A stretch of 64,000 bases of DNA from Ascoidea asiatica. Lineage: Eukaryota > Ascomycota > Saccharomycetes > Ascoideales > Ascoideaceae. This document shows, one piece after another, positions 52,560 to 63,124 of this stretch. The stretch lies in NCBI GenBank assembly GCA_001600695.1, contig BCKQ01000002.1:806001-870000 (forward strand), in the 5' to 3' direction. Both the position numbers and the translations under genes were made by a program. The number at the start of each line of letters is the position of its first letter. The first letter of the stretch is position 1. A model generated the notes under the pieces. The model had not been told where the DNA came from. It saw nothing but the letters and a program-made list of their open reading frames with translations, and made no database searches.

Positions 52560-52690
52560 ACTCATCCAGAATCACCCAGAAGCACGGGGAGCCACCCCTG
52601 GCGCAGGTGCAGGCACTGGTGCACCGGGAAGGGTGCCTCGAGGTGGACTCGTGTAACCCACCGGTATGGTACAACCACATCCATGGATCT
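52560..52690. promoter_or_regulatory. GC-rich islet with overlapping inverted repeats
   Basis: About 130 bp that is mostly G/C, against a strongly AT-rich background. The arms AGGCAC and GTGCCT (about 52610-52637) enclose GGTGCACC, and further CACCC/GGGTG words occur. It may be an upstream activating region of either flanking gene or DNA of foreign composition. No ORF or tRNA fits. Confidence 0.35.
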
Positions 52691-52993
52691 AAATAAGACG
52701 AGTCAGCATTGCCATAATATTACGTAATTTTGAATGTCAGCTGACTGACCGGATTTCAATTTATAATATTACCCTAAAAAGAAAGTGATCCCGTGCCAAC
52801 AGACTCTTGCTTTGGACTACTCTATTTAGGCAGAACTATACCTGAGGCCACGTCCCAGGGTTGCCTTACTTCTGGCCAATCAGCGTGCGCGGGCCTTGTC
52901 GAAAGCAGTTAAAACATATACACTTCTCGCTTCTCGCTTCGAGTCTGTTTCTCGAAGCCTTTGTGCTACTGCGAAGAAAGTGACAAGCAAGTA

Positions 52994-53069
<76 letters not shown>
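52994..53069. repeat. (ACTT)19 microsatellite
   Basis: Nineteen perfect ACTT units, 76 bp, in the Rieske-gene upstream region about 1 kb before its ATG. No interruption is visible, indicating recent expansion. Confidence 0.97.
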
Positions 53070-54044
53070 TGTTAGCTACTTCTTTTGCTTTCTTTCATTC
53101 AAATGGATTTTTATCTCTTTTCATCCCATTCCAGTTTCACTTTAATCATTTCACAGCAATTCATTTACTCATTCATCGATAATTACTAAGTACTATCAAT
53201 CTCCATTCAATCTCCATTCAATCTCCATTCACAATCAATCCAAATCAAATCAAATAAACAAATAATCAAATCAAATTAAAACTTCTTTTAAAAAAAAAAT
53301 CACACCATTATTTGAACTATTCTAATTGTTTTAAATTTTATTTCTTCTCAGGTAATTCATGGAATTATTAACAAAATAATAATTTTAAGCAACTCATGGA
53401 AAAAAAAAAAATAAAATAATACTTCTCCAATAATAAATTATTCAAATGTAATAAATAAATAATTATATATTTCAAGTACTCAAAATTTTCTTATATTTCG
53501 ATAATAATTTATTCCCTTATTCTTTCTTTTATCTACCGTATAATAAATTCTATGTCTATGTCATGATATCCATTTTATTATTATCGACATAATATCGATA
53601 ATTATATTAAAGACGAATCGTATTTCCTAATCCGGTATTCTTTCCTTATATATTTCATATTCTCTATTTCATTCATATTCTTATTGCTTTAATATCGAAT
53701 ATCAAATAATCATCGAATAAAGAACTAAATCAATTAATAAATTAATGAATTTATTATTCTATTTTTTATTAACTTATTCCATATATGAAATTATAATCAT
53801 ATCATATCATATCATATACTATATCTTATCTTGATTTATTTCTTTATCTATATACTTATTCCATACTATAATTACCACTATCACTATTACTCTCACTATT
53901 AATATTGCTATTATTGATTATATATAAATACTTTATTTCCTCCATTTACTTTTTATATTATATTCTTTATCTTCATATTATTCACTTACAATCCATATAC
54001 TCAAATATATATAATTAAATATAAATACAATTAATTACTTCAAA

Positions 54045-55340
54045 ATGTCAACTGCTCAAGTTTTACCAAATATTCCTCTTAAAAAATCCGATTTAATATC
54101 TTTATCAAATCCAATTGCAGAAGAATTATTTGAATTAGAAAAAAGATCTTTATTTAATACTTCTTGGATCTTCATATCTCATAATTCAATATTTAAAAAA
54201 ATTGGTGATTATTTTCAATTTCAAATTGCAGGTTTAAATTTTTTTTTAATTAAAAATAAAGAAAATAAAATTAATGCTTTTCATAATGTTTGTCGTCATA
54301 GAGCATATCCTGTAATTAGAAAAGAACATGGTTCTTCAAGAATCTTAGGTTGTAAATATCATGGTTGGTCTTATAATACTGATGGTTTATTAACAAAAGC
54401 TCCTCATTTTGAAAATGTTAATGGTTTCATTAAAGAAAAAAATTCATTATATAAAATTCCAAGTTTTATTACTGATCAAGGTTTAATTTTTATTAATTTT
54501 GATGTTTCTAAAAATCCATTATCTCCAGAAATTCCATTTGATAAATTTTTCTCAAATTTAGAAAATTCTTTACATGATTTTGATTTTAATGATTATGAAT
54601 TTAATCAAACTTATACTTTAGAAGGTAATTTCAATTGGAAATCTTTTATTTTATCAAATAATATTAATTTTGATTCAAATTTTGAATCAAATTTTAAAAT
54701 TTCAAATTCAATTTTAAAAAATACAATTGATTATTCAAAAATTTTAAAAGAAAAATCTGATGCAGAATCAACAACCACTACAACCACCACCACTGCTACT
54801 AATACTTCATCTTCTTGGTTCAATTGGTCATCATCACCATCAACAACAACAACAACAAAAGATACCAATGAATCAACTGAAAATAAAATTGAAATTGAAC
54901 CAATTACAAAAGAATTTAAAAAAACAACTTTTCAATTATTTCCATTATCTTCAATTAATTGTTTTGAACAAGCTTGGTATTCAATAAAAATTTCTCCAAG
55001 TGAATCAAATAAAACTATAATAAAATATGATATTTTTACTAAAAAAGAAGGTTTATCAAATTTTAAAAAAAATGAATTTATTGAATTTATAAAAAAATTT
55101 GAATTAAATAATTTTAATAAAATTAATGATTCAATATTAATTGAAAATTCTTTAATTTTAAAAAATTCAAAAATTTCAAAAATTATTAAAAATCATTTTG
55201 ATTTTGAAACTTCAAATGGTCAACAATTTAATCCAGGATTTGTTGGTGGTAAAGCTCCTTCAAAGGCTTCTGAAGAATTAGATGAAATATGTAAAGCTGT
55301 TGAATGTCAAAGTAATAAAGAATTAAATTTCGATTGGTAA
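54045..55340 (+). CDS. Rieske [2Fe-2S] protein resembling a ring-hydroxylating oxygenase, catalytic iron site lost
   Basis: 431 residues. The Rieske domain (about 36-155) is intact: Cys83-x-His85 (VCRHRAYPV) and Cys103-x2-His106 (GCKYHGWSY), spaced as in alpha subunits of aromatic-ring dioxygenases and choline-monooxygenase-like enzymes. These use the cluster to feed a mononuclear iron in the C-terminal domain. The anchor NWK is present (197-199) but the expected E-N-x-x-E-x-Y-H-x4-H is replaced by SNNINFDSNFESN. No histidine occurs from 200 to 383, so the catalytic iron cannot be bound in the usual way. A Thr/Ser-rich insert (241-275) sits inside the domain. S. cerevisiae lacks this family. 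It could be a redox or regulatory remnant. No targeting signal is clear. Confidence 0.85.
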   Translation: MSTAQVLPNIPLKKSDLISLSNPIAEELFELEKRSLFNTSWIFISHNSIFKKIGDYFQFQIAGLNFFLIKNKENKINAFHNVCRHRAYPVIRKEHGSSRILGCKYHGWSYNTDGLLTKAPHFENVNGFIKEKNSLYKIPSFITDQGLIFINFDVSKNPLSPEIPFDKFFSNLENSLHDFDFNDYEFNQTYTLEGNFNWKSFILSNNINFDSNFESNFKISNSILKNTIDYSKILKEKSDAESTTTTTTTTATNTSSSWFNWSSSPSTTTTTKDTNESTENKIEIEPITKEFKKTTFQLFPLSSINCFEQAWYSIKISPSESNKTIIKYDIFTKKEGLSNFKKNEFIEFIKKFELNNFNKINDSILIENSLILKNSKISKIIKNHFDFETSNGQQFNPGFVGGKAPSKASEELDEICKAVECQSNKELNFDW

Positions 55341-55567
55341 ATATTTTCTTTAAAATTGAACTAAAAATTAAAAGTTAAATAAACATTTAAAAAATTCAAA
55401 AAATCTCTTTTTAAAAAAAAAAACAATTCATGGCTTATATTCTTTCTTTTCTTAATCTCATTTTCTTTTTTCCATACTAATTTTACTTATCTTGCTTTTT
55501 ATTTATTTATTTATTTATTTACTTTCTTATTTATTTATTAATTTCAATACATATATTACTTATAAAT

Positions 55568-56839
55568 TTAATCAAATGGAATTCTATGTACTTTATTCTT
55601 TTGATTTTCAAATTCACTTGCAGCTATTGCACTTGGTAATTTAATTCCACAACAATCACCCCAAGTATGAATATGATTTGGTATACCCATATCAGAATCC
55701 GGATCTAAAATTGAATCATTATTTTTATTTAAATTTAAATTTTTTAATTTTTCATTTAAATTTATTGTACTTGGAGTATTACCATCAATTATAATATTTT
55801 TTGGAATTGAAACATTATTTGGAGCTGGTAAAATATTACCAAAAAAGAAATGTTGAATAATTGGTAATTTATTTAAAACTTCACCTTTATACATTTTAAT
55901 CATACCTTGGTTAACTTTTTTCCAAGTTTTAACAATTGAGATATCATCTAACATTGGAGAATGCCATCTTAAAGAAGAATTTGATTTAATTTGATTAATA
56001 AAATAAATACAATGAAAATACATATATTTATCTTTAAATAAATCAATATAATCATTATTATGAATTGAATTTGGTTTTAAATGTTTATGAGTTGATAATT
56101 GTGATGAACCAAATAAAAATGGTAAAAAATGATAATCATCTAAACCCCAAACACCATGAGAACCAGCAGGTTCTAACCAATATTTTTTTTGTAAAATTCT
56201 CATAATTTTTATATATTTATTAAAAATTTTTAAAATTATTGAAATTGAATCAATTTTTAAATTTAAAATTTTAATTTTTTTTAAACATAATAAAAATGAA
56301 ATAAAATTTAATTCATGACCTGAACCATAATCAATTCTAGTTCTATTTCCCCAAGATTCATTAAAATATCTAGTTAATTCAATTCTTGGATCATTTTTAG
56401 GATCATTATTTTTATCAATTAAAATTTTTAATGAATTTATTTTTAATAAATAATTATTTGAATTTTTTGTAATTTGATCATAAAAAGATCTAAATTCAAT
56501 TTTACCAAATCTTGAAATATTTTTATCTTTTAAAACAGGAAATTTTTCAATATCATTAATTACAAAATCTAAAATTTTTAAAATATCTTTCACATTCTCA
56601 GAAATTTCACAATCATAATCATTATCTTTACCAATTACAGAATCTGATAAATTTTGAATAAATTCTATAAGTTCATTATAAGTTGAAGAATTTATCCATT
56701 TTTTTAAATCATCATCAGTTATTATTCTTCTTATTGGAGTTATATAATTTGTTATTAATTCAGGATCTGAAATTTGATTATTTTCATTATTATTTATCTT
56801 TTGATCTAAAGTAATTTGATGTTCTGAAGAAGTTGACAT
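55568..56839 (-). CDS. RRD2: PP2A activator / prolyl isomerase Rrd2 (PTPA family)
   Basis: Rrd/PTPA proteins are peptidyl-prolyl isomerases that activate PP2A-type phosphatases in the cytosol and nucleus. I start the gene at the ATG 56839 (MSTSSEHQ), giving 423 residues; the open frame extends seven codons upstream only through a TTG. Signatures are SWGNRTRIDYGSGHELNF, LEPAGSHGVWGLDDYHFLPF, SLRWHSPMLDDIS, VNQGMIKMYKGEVLNKLPI and TWGDCCGIKLPSAIAASE. The C-terminus ...HRIPFD matches the Rrd2 branch (S. cerevisiae Rrd2 also ends PIPFD). Rrd1 has a different tail. A polar insert lies before the TWGDCCG motif. The Rieske gene converges on it at 227 bp. Confidence 0.92.
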   Translation of the reverse strand: MSTSSEHQITLDQKINNNENNQISDPELITNYITPIRRIITDDDLKKWINSSTYNELIEFIQNLSDSVIGKDNDYDCEISENVKDILKILDFVINDIEKFPVLKDKNISRFGKIEFRSFYDQITKNSNNYLLKINSLKILIDKNNDPKNDPRIELTRYFNESWGNRTRIDYGSGHELNFISFLLCLKKIKILNLKIDSISIILKIFNKYIKIMRILQKKYWLEPAGSHGVWGLDDYHFLPFLFGSSQLSTHKHLKPNSIHNNDYIDLFKDKYMYFHCIYFINQIKSNSSLRWHSPMLDDISIVKTWKKVNQGMIKMYKGEVLNKLPIIQHFFFGNILPAPNNVSIPKNIIIDGNTPSTINLNEKLKNLNLNKNNDSILDPDSDMGIPNHIHTWGDCCGIKLPSAIAASEFENQKNKVHRIPFD

Positions 56840-57484
56840 GTTTTGGAAATGAATTATCAATGATATTTAATTATATGAAAAAACAGTTAAATAGTTTGTA
56901 ATCTATTAATCAATTGATCAAGCATGAAATGAGTTAATATATATAATGATAATCTGAAATAATTACGAATGATTATAAAATTGGAATGATTTAAGTAGTT
57001 ATGGAAGATGAAGAAACAGAAGCAGAAGTACTGTCATGATGAACATCACCCACCACTTGCTCTGGCACTTTCTCTGGCACTTTCTTTAGCACTTTCTTTA
57101 GCAATCAAATCCGGGACAGAGCAGTACGGAAACACATACGGATAAGTTGCAAAAACCAAAGGTGTGGATCATGCAATATAATGTATTTTAATGTAATCTA
57201 CTACGGTTAGTTGCATATGCTTCTAAATGTGATAATATGTGCTACAATGTTAAAATATGTAGTATTCAGATTTATGGTACTACCAGCCATGTGGATGTTA
57301 ATCAACTCAATTTATTTTGACAGTTCGAAGTTGATAATCAAATATTTTATTAACTCATTAATGAATAAAGAGATAAATCAAATAATAAAGAAATGAGCAA
57401 TCAATATAAATTGATCATAAATAAATACAGTAGATAATAATCAATTCATTAAAAACTACTTATCATTAAACATATTATTTGAGA
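56840..57484. other. Divergent promoter region RRD2 / VMA22
   Basis: 0.64 kb with a four-unit 12-bp tandem repeat (CTCTGGCACTTT x2, CTTTAGCACTTT, CTTTAGCAATCA; about 57060-57107). The frame 57211-57396 (+) is not supported as a gene. Confidence 0.5.
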
Positions 57485-58324
57485 ATGACTGAGCAAATGG
57501 AGAAATGTTTTGGAAAATTGTCTTTAGTTGACAATTCTATGCTAGAGTCTGAAGATCTTTTAACTAATCAAGATTTTAATCAAGATATGCTTTCAGAAAA
57601 GATAATGAGTCAATCAATGAACATTACTGATAACAATAGCGACAAAGAAATAATTGATATATTCGAACAATATTTTGATACATTAGATCAAATATATCAA
57701 TTAACAATTAGTATAAATACCTATTCTTCTTATGCTTTTTTAAATTTAGCAAGAGCAAATTATTCAAGTTTTAATTCTTCATATAATAAAAAATATGGTC
57801 AATTAAATTGGGATTTAAGAAATAGAAATGAATTAGTTAATATAATAATAAATAATAATAAAATAGGTACTCAAAATAATTTAACTTTTGAATTATTCAA
57901 TAATTTACCAAATTTAACAAAAAATGATCAATTAAATGAAAATTTAAACACCTCAAATAGTTCAAGTACTTCAGATACTTCAATAAATGAAAAAAATAGT
58001 GAAAATAATAAATCTCAATTAAGAAATAGATTAAATAATTCAAAATTGATTAAACAAGAAATAAATGATACAGATAAGGAAACCGGTTTAAATGATTCAA
58101 ATAAAAAGAAAAAATTAAGTAAATTTGATCCAATAAATATGTTTGGTGGTCCTTTAGTTAATCATCAATTAAAACAATCTCAATCTTATTTCAAAAATGA
58201 ATTAATTCAATTAATTCAATTACATAATTTGAAATTATCATTAAAAAACTTATCTATTAAATTACTCAATCTTAGTCAAAATGATAATATTGATAATAAT
58301 ATTGATAATAAATTATATAAGTGA
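57485..58324 (+). CDS. VMA22: V-ATPase assembly factor Vma22 (CCDC115 family)
   Basis: Vma22 works in the ER with Vma12 and Vma21 to assemble the V-ATPase Vo sector. I place the start at ATG 57485 (MTEQMEKCF), giving 279 residues; an upstream TTG in frame is ignored. The family's C-terminal signature is clear at about 211-250: FDPINMFGGPLVNHQLKQSQ followed by SYFKNELIQL, matching the D-P-x-x-x-F-G-x-L-V-P-x-x-L-x-x-Q pattern of Vma22/CCDC115. The N-terminal helix (DIFEQYFDTLDQIYQL) and SSYAFLNLARANYSS also fit. It is longer than S. cerevisiae Vma22 (181) because of an Asn/Ser-rich linker (140-205). The stop is 11 bp from the stop of the phospholipase gene. Confidence 0.82.
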   Translation: MTEQMEKCFGKLSLVDNSMLESEDLLTNQDFNQDMLSEKIMSQSMNITDNNSDKEIIDIFEQYFDTLDQIYQLTISINTYSSYAFLNLARANYSSFNSSYNKKYGQLNWDLRNRNELVNIIINNNKIGTQNNLTFELFNNLPNLTKNDQLNENLNTSNSSSTSDTSINEKNSENNKSQLRNRLNNSKLIKQEINDTDKETGLNDSNKKKKLSKFDPINMFGGPLVNHQLKQSQSYFKNELIQLIQLHNLKLSLKNLSIKLLNLSQNDNIDNNIDNKLYK

Positions 58325-58335
58325 TTTTAAATATC

Positions 58336-60375
58336 TTACACAATTATCATTATTAATATCATACAACTTAAAACTTTTGTTAAAAATAAATTATCATGAA
58401 TAAATGAACTTCCAAAATTCTGACTAACATCCGATGTCTGAACTGATCCAGATTCTGTCGTTGTTGCTGAACTTGAACTTTGTTCGGATGTAGATGTAGA
58501 CTTAGATACAGAAGAAGATGAAGAAGAAGAAGATAAATCAGTTAAAGAATTAGTTGTAGCAGCATTTGATGTCTCATTAATTATAGATTTATTACTACTA
58601 TTATAATTCCAACAATAATTATCAAAACATTCATTACAAATTTTTGGTAAAGTTTCATTATTTTTATCAAATGATCTTTTTAATAATGCACATCCAATAC
58701 ATGTTGACCAATTTTTATCTAAAGTATTATTATTTCTTGTTGAAGTTTCAAATCCATTTTTAACCATTTTTAATTTTTCATCTTGTGTATAAACTAATTT
58801 AGTTGTTGAAGTATTTGAATTATATGAAAATTTAGAATTTGGTATATAAACAATTAATGGTGGTATATTTGATAATTTTGTGAAATTTTTTGAATCACAT
58901 CCAAAAAATGCTGGATTTTTATTATATCCTAAATTTATAAATTCTTTTGTTGTTGGTACATATGGAAATGAAGTTCCATTACCTTGAATTGTAAATTGTC
59001 TTTCATATGTTGAAACCATTGATGAACCATTTGGCCAATTATAATTTGTATCATCACTATTATCAAAAGCTAAAATAAAATCAATATTTCTTTCAGGTTG
59101 AATTAATGGTGAAAATGGTATAACTTGATTATCATAACCACCATCAACTAAATATAAACTTTCTGAATTTTTTAAAGATTTACTTGAACCAAAATTTTGA
59201 CCTTTAAATGGATTTGGTTCATAAATTGCAATATCATTATTTTCACCATTTGAACCATCACCTAAATCATCTAAAAAACTTGAAATAAAAGTTTTAATTG
59301 TATTTGATAAAGATGCAGATTTAATTAATTTAGATATATTAAAACTTGTAAAAATTGATGATGATGTACCCATTATAAAACCAGCATTATCAAAACCTGA
59401 AATACATGATTCATTATTATATGGTTTACCATTTGTAACATTAGAACCTAAATATTTTATATCAAAAAATGAATTTAAAGATTTATCCCAAGAACCAATT
59501 TCAAAAGGATTAAATTCAAAAACAGTTGAATTAAAATTAAAAATTTTTGAACCTGGAGTTCTACCTAAAGCTAAAGAAAATGGTAATGGCATTTTACCAT
59601 TTAAAAATACCCTTGAATTTCTTAAAGTTGACCAAGTTAAAGCAGAACCATAATCAAAATTTGATAAATTTGTAAAAAATTGTCTTGATAATAATCTACC
59701 CCAAGCATCAGTTAAACTTACATTAAAACCAGCATCTTTTTTATCATTTAAATCATCATTTAAATCATTATAAATTTGATAAGTTGAAGATAAATTTGAA
59801 GTACTTAAAGAAATATTTGTATTAAAAATTGAATTATTTAAATCCCAAATATTATTTTGTTCGAAAATTAAATTTTGAATACTTGTCCAATTATTCATTG
59901 CAATTGTACCAACTAACCAATTACCACCAGATAAACCAGATATATAAGTAAAAGTATCTAATAAACCAGCTAATTTACCATCATTAAAAGCATTTAAAGT
60001 TCTATTATCTAAAGCAGATAATTGACCAGCACCTGCTAACATTGCTCTAAAACTACCACCAGAAAATGCAACAGATGATCTTATTGGATTTTTAAAATTA
60101 TCAATTTTTTTAATATAAGTATTTGAAATATTTGTATTATAAGTTAAAAATTTTTTTAAATTTATTGAAGTAAAATTATCTCTTTTTAAAAGCCAATTTT
60201 TTTCAGATTGACTTATTGAAGAAGCATTTCTTAATAAAATTGAAGAATTTAAATTACTATTTATTGGACAAGAAACTTTTCCAGGAGCATAAGAATTTGT
60301 TGGAGACCAAGCTTTAATCAAATTAAAGAAAGTAAAAAGAATTAAGAAATTAGAGATAAATTTTATATTTTTCAT
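58336..60375 (-). CDS. Secreted/GPI-anchored phospholipase B (lysophospholipase)
   Basis: PLB family enzymes remove both acyl chains of phospholipids at the cell surface or outside the cell. 679 residues. Signal peptide 1-22 (ending IKA). Oxyanion motif SGGSFR (Arg110), nucleophile Ser149 in SGLSGGNWLVGT and catalytic Asp411 in LVDGGYDNQVIP give the cPLA2/PLB catalytic set. Many N-x-S/T sequons and Cys pairs are present near the end of the catalytic domain (CIGCALL, CNECFDNYCWNYN). A Ser/Thr-rich spacer (about 605-655) and a hydrophobic C-terminus (VLSCMILIMIIV) indicate a GPI anchor, whose lipid would be remodelled by Per1. Which PLB paralogue it is cannot be told. Confidence 0.93.
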   Translation of the reverse strand: MKNIKFISNFLILFTFFNLIKAWSPTNSYAPGKVSCPINSNLNSSILLRNASSISQSEKNWLLKRDNFTSINLKKFLTYNTNISNTYIKKIDNFKNPIRSSVAFSGGSFRAMLAGAGQLSALDNRTLNAFNDGKLAGLLDTFTYISGLSGGNWLVGTIAMNNWTSIQNLIFEQNNIWDLNNSIFNTNISLSTSNLSSTYQIYNDLNDDLNDKKDAGFNVSLTDAWGRLLSRQFFTNLSNFDYGSALTWSTLRNSRVFLNGKMPLPFSLALGRTPGSKIFNFNSTVFEFNPFEIGSWDKSLNSFFDIKYLGSNVTNGKPYNNESCISGFDNAGFIMGTSSSIFTSFNISKLIKSASLSNTIKTFISSFLDDLGDGSNGENNDIAIYEPNPFKGQNFGSSKSLKNSESLYLVDGGYDNQVIPFSPLIQPERNIDFILAFDNSDDTNYNWPNGSSMVSTYERQFTIQGNGTSFPYVPTTKEFINLGYNKNPAFFGCDSKNFTKLSNIPPLIVYIPNSKFSYNSNTSTTKLVYTQDEKLKMVKNGFETSTRNNNTLDKNWSTCIGCALLKRSFDKNNETLPKICNECFDNYCWNYNSSNKSIINETSNAATTNSLTDLSSSSSSSSVSKSTSTSEQSSSSATTTESGSVQTSDVSQNFGSSFIHDNLFLTKVLSCMILIMIIV

Positions 60376-61582
60376 TTTAAATAATTAGCTTAGCTTATGG
60401 TTAATAGATAGTAGATTATAAATAATATGATAAGAAAAAGCAAAAAAAAAAAAATAGATAACAATTATTTTCAATAAATATATATAATACAATGAATAGT
60501 TTATTTAAATAAATTTCAATTTCAATATTGTTGAATAATGAAAATAAGAAGAGGAATATAAACTTTATTATAAATTTATTCAAATACAGTATATTTATAT
60601 TGAGAGATTATTGAATAATATGAATAATTTGATGAATAATTGAACTATTGAATATTGAAAAATAAAGTCAACAAACTTTTTTATTAAATTTATTAGATTT
60701 ATTCAACAATTGGCAATTGAAATACTCTTTAAACAAGGTTACCTACTTAGTTATTATAAATAATCGAATAATTGAATATCCATGTATATGGAGAGCAGTG
60801 TATTTACTTTCAATTCATAATTATTGTTAATAATTCTCCTCGAATGATTAGTAATAATAGTTAAAAATTGCACCTATTTTTGATATATTGAAGATATATT
60901 TTTTTTGATTGAACAAGAACCATAAAACAGGAACTGCAAACAAAGAAACTACTTCAGGAATAAGCAAGATTCTATCATCTTGGTATTTCAGTTGTATTCT
61001 TTGATTGTTTATCATCTTTTGTTATTTTATTAATACATTGTTTGATTGATAGACCATTACATGTGCATAATATTTCAAGAGTGGTTGCTGATATCACTTT
61101 CATATGGCAAATTCAACAGTTTTTTTCTTCAATTCGCTTTCGTAAAGAAATAAAGGTTTAAAAGTTTATAAACGTTGAAGCATTGAGAAGCTTCGAAGTT
61201 GGAGGTTTGCTCATCGCTCGAGCAAGATCAGCCTCACCATCCAGATCCAGCAACATCAAGCCACAGAGGGGAGGTGCTATTTCGAGGGTTATTCGGATAA
61301 TCACATGACTGATAATGTAATATACTGCTGTTTAAAGTATTTGTCAGTACTAAAACATAATAGTACATTAGACCCTTCTTTCTGGTTATTAGATTCAAAA
61401 CCATCAGTTTGGATCCTAAATATTTCGATATTTTTTTTTTTTAGTTTGATAAAAGCTAAAGATTAAAAGTAATTTATTTCAATATGTTTCAATCTTATTG
61501 AATATTTCAAATAATATTTCAATTAGGTTATCAGTTGATTTATTATATTACAGGAAAGAATCTTTTCAAATAGATAAACAAA
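60376..61582. other. Divergent promoter region phospholipase B / BUD22
   Basis: 1.2 kb, AT-rich except 61170-61310, which holds a PAC element (listed separately), CGAAG words and TCACATGA near 61302. A T-run lies at 61431-61441. No gene is seen. Confidence 0.5.
61210..61217 (-). promoter_or_regulatory. PAC element (GCGATGAG) upstream of BUD22
   Basis: CTCATCGC on the plus strand (GCGATGAG on the minus strand) is the core of the PAC motif bound by Dot6/Tod6 in promoters of ribosome-biogenesis genes. It lies about 365 bp upstream of BUD22, a gene of that regulon. An RRPE (AAAAATTTT) was not seen close by. Confidence 0.6.
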
Positions 61583-63124
61583 ATGAAAGAAAGGTCAACT
61601 GATGCTCAGTTGCTACGATTAGATATTTTAGAATCTTATTTTCTTAAATTACCAACAAGATATTCAAAGACAACTTTATTAATAAATAAAAGACAAAATA
61701 AATTACTTTTAAAAAATAAGAATGAAGCAATTGAAGAAATTAATTATTTAAAAAAAGAATTAATTAATAAAAAAATATATTATTTCATAAATAAATTAAA
61801 TAAACTTTTAAAAATTTCAATTAAAGAAGAAATAAATAAAATTAATTTAAAATTAAAAACAAATGAAAAATCAAATATTAAATTGAAATTAAATGAAAAA
61901 CAAATTGAATTATTAAATTATGAAAAAAATTTATTAAATTTAAAAAACTCAGATGATTTAGATTTAAATAAAATTTTCAATAATGATGGAATTCAAATTA
62001 TTTCAACACAAAGAATTTTAAAAATTTTTAAGAATTTATTTATAAAAAATTGTAAATTTTTTAAAAATGATAAAAATCATTTAAATAATGAATTTAATTA
62101 TATACCTGAATGGGTTAAAGATTCTTTAATTAATGATAAAGATAAATATAATCCATTTAAATTTAATAAAGATTTCAATAATAATAATATAATAATCAAT
62201 TTATTATCAAGATTAATTAATAATAAAAAAATTAAAGAATTTTTAAATTTATCAAAATTATCTTTAAAGATTATTAATGGACCAGTTTCAAAAATTGATA
62301 AACAAATTTTAAATAAAAATAATTTTGAAAAAGAATTGAATAGTGATATAAATAATGATATAAGTAATAACATTGATCAAAATTCAATTGAAGATTCATC
62401 AAGTGATGAAAGTAAAGTTGAGAATGTTAAAGAAAAAGAAGAAGAAGAGGAAGATTTAGATATGGAATTTTCAGGATATGATAAGATGATTGTAGCCTCC
62501 TCGGATGAAGAATGTGAAGATAATTTAGAATCTAAAGATATTAATTATAATACTGTTACAGACTTAGAAGAATCTGAAGTTGAATCAGATAATGAATCGG
62601 ATAATGAATCAGATGGTGATTCTATGTTTGAGAGTGAAATGAGTGAAAAAGAAGAACCAAAGAAAGAGAAGAAGATAAAAAAAGAAAAGAGGAAAATAAT
62701 ATTACCAGCACTTACAATTGGATATATTTCTGGAAATTCAGATAGTGATATAGATGATGATAAAATTGTTAAAAAAATTACAACTGAACGTAAAAATAGA
62801 AGAGGACAAAGAGCAAGACAAAAAATTTGGGAAGAGAAATATGGTAATAAAGCAAAACATTTAAAAAAAGAGATTGAAAATAGAAGAGAAGAAAGATTAA
62901 AAAAACAAAAAGAATTTGAAGAAAGAGAGAAAAAAAGAAAAGAAAAAGCTAGAAATAATCCAAATTTAAAAGAAAAAAGTAACTTTGATAAAGATAATAA
63001 AGATAAAAACAAAGTTGATAAATTTAAGAGTATTGGAAATAATGAAATGCATCCATCATGGATTGCAAAACAGAAAGCAAAAGAAGTTATTGCAAATACT
63101 AAATTTCAAGGTAAAAAGATTGTC

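Larger units (their letters stand above)
51928..54044. other. Long divergent promoter region TRP-like / Rieske gene
   Basis: 2.1 kb, the longest gap. From left to right it holds GAGCAG x4 (52456-52479), a GC-rich islet at 52560-52690 with AGGCAC ... GTGCCT and GGTGCA ... TGCACC inverted repeats, GTCAGCTGAC (52736-52745), and a second GC-rich stretch at 52830-52910. Further right are an ACTT microsatellite (52994-53069), three tandem copies of AATCTCCATTC (53198-53230), and AT-rich DNA with ATCGATA words up to the Rieske ATG. No coding potential is convincing; the frame at 52961-53182 is only the translated microsatellite. Confidence 0.5.

Noticed and set aside
52961..53182. 73-residue frame with a LLTY repeat
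   Set aside because: It is the translation of the ACTT microsatellite.
56840..56860. Seven-codon upstream extension of RRD2 from TTG
   Set aside because: The first ATG (56839) gives the expected N-terminus; the extension has no support.
57211..57396. 61-residue frame between RRD2 and VMA22
   Set aside because: No motif, AT-rich chance frame in a divergent promoter.
57479..57484. TTG start two codons before VMA22 ATG
   Set aside because: Yeast genes normally start at ATG, and the ATG at 57485 is adjacent.
61298..61310. TCACATGA near the BUD22 promoter as centromere CDEI
   Set aside because: No matching CDEIII; more likely an E-box-like site or chance.
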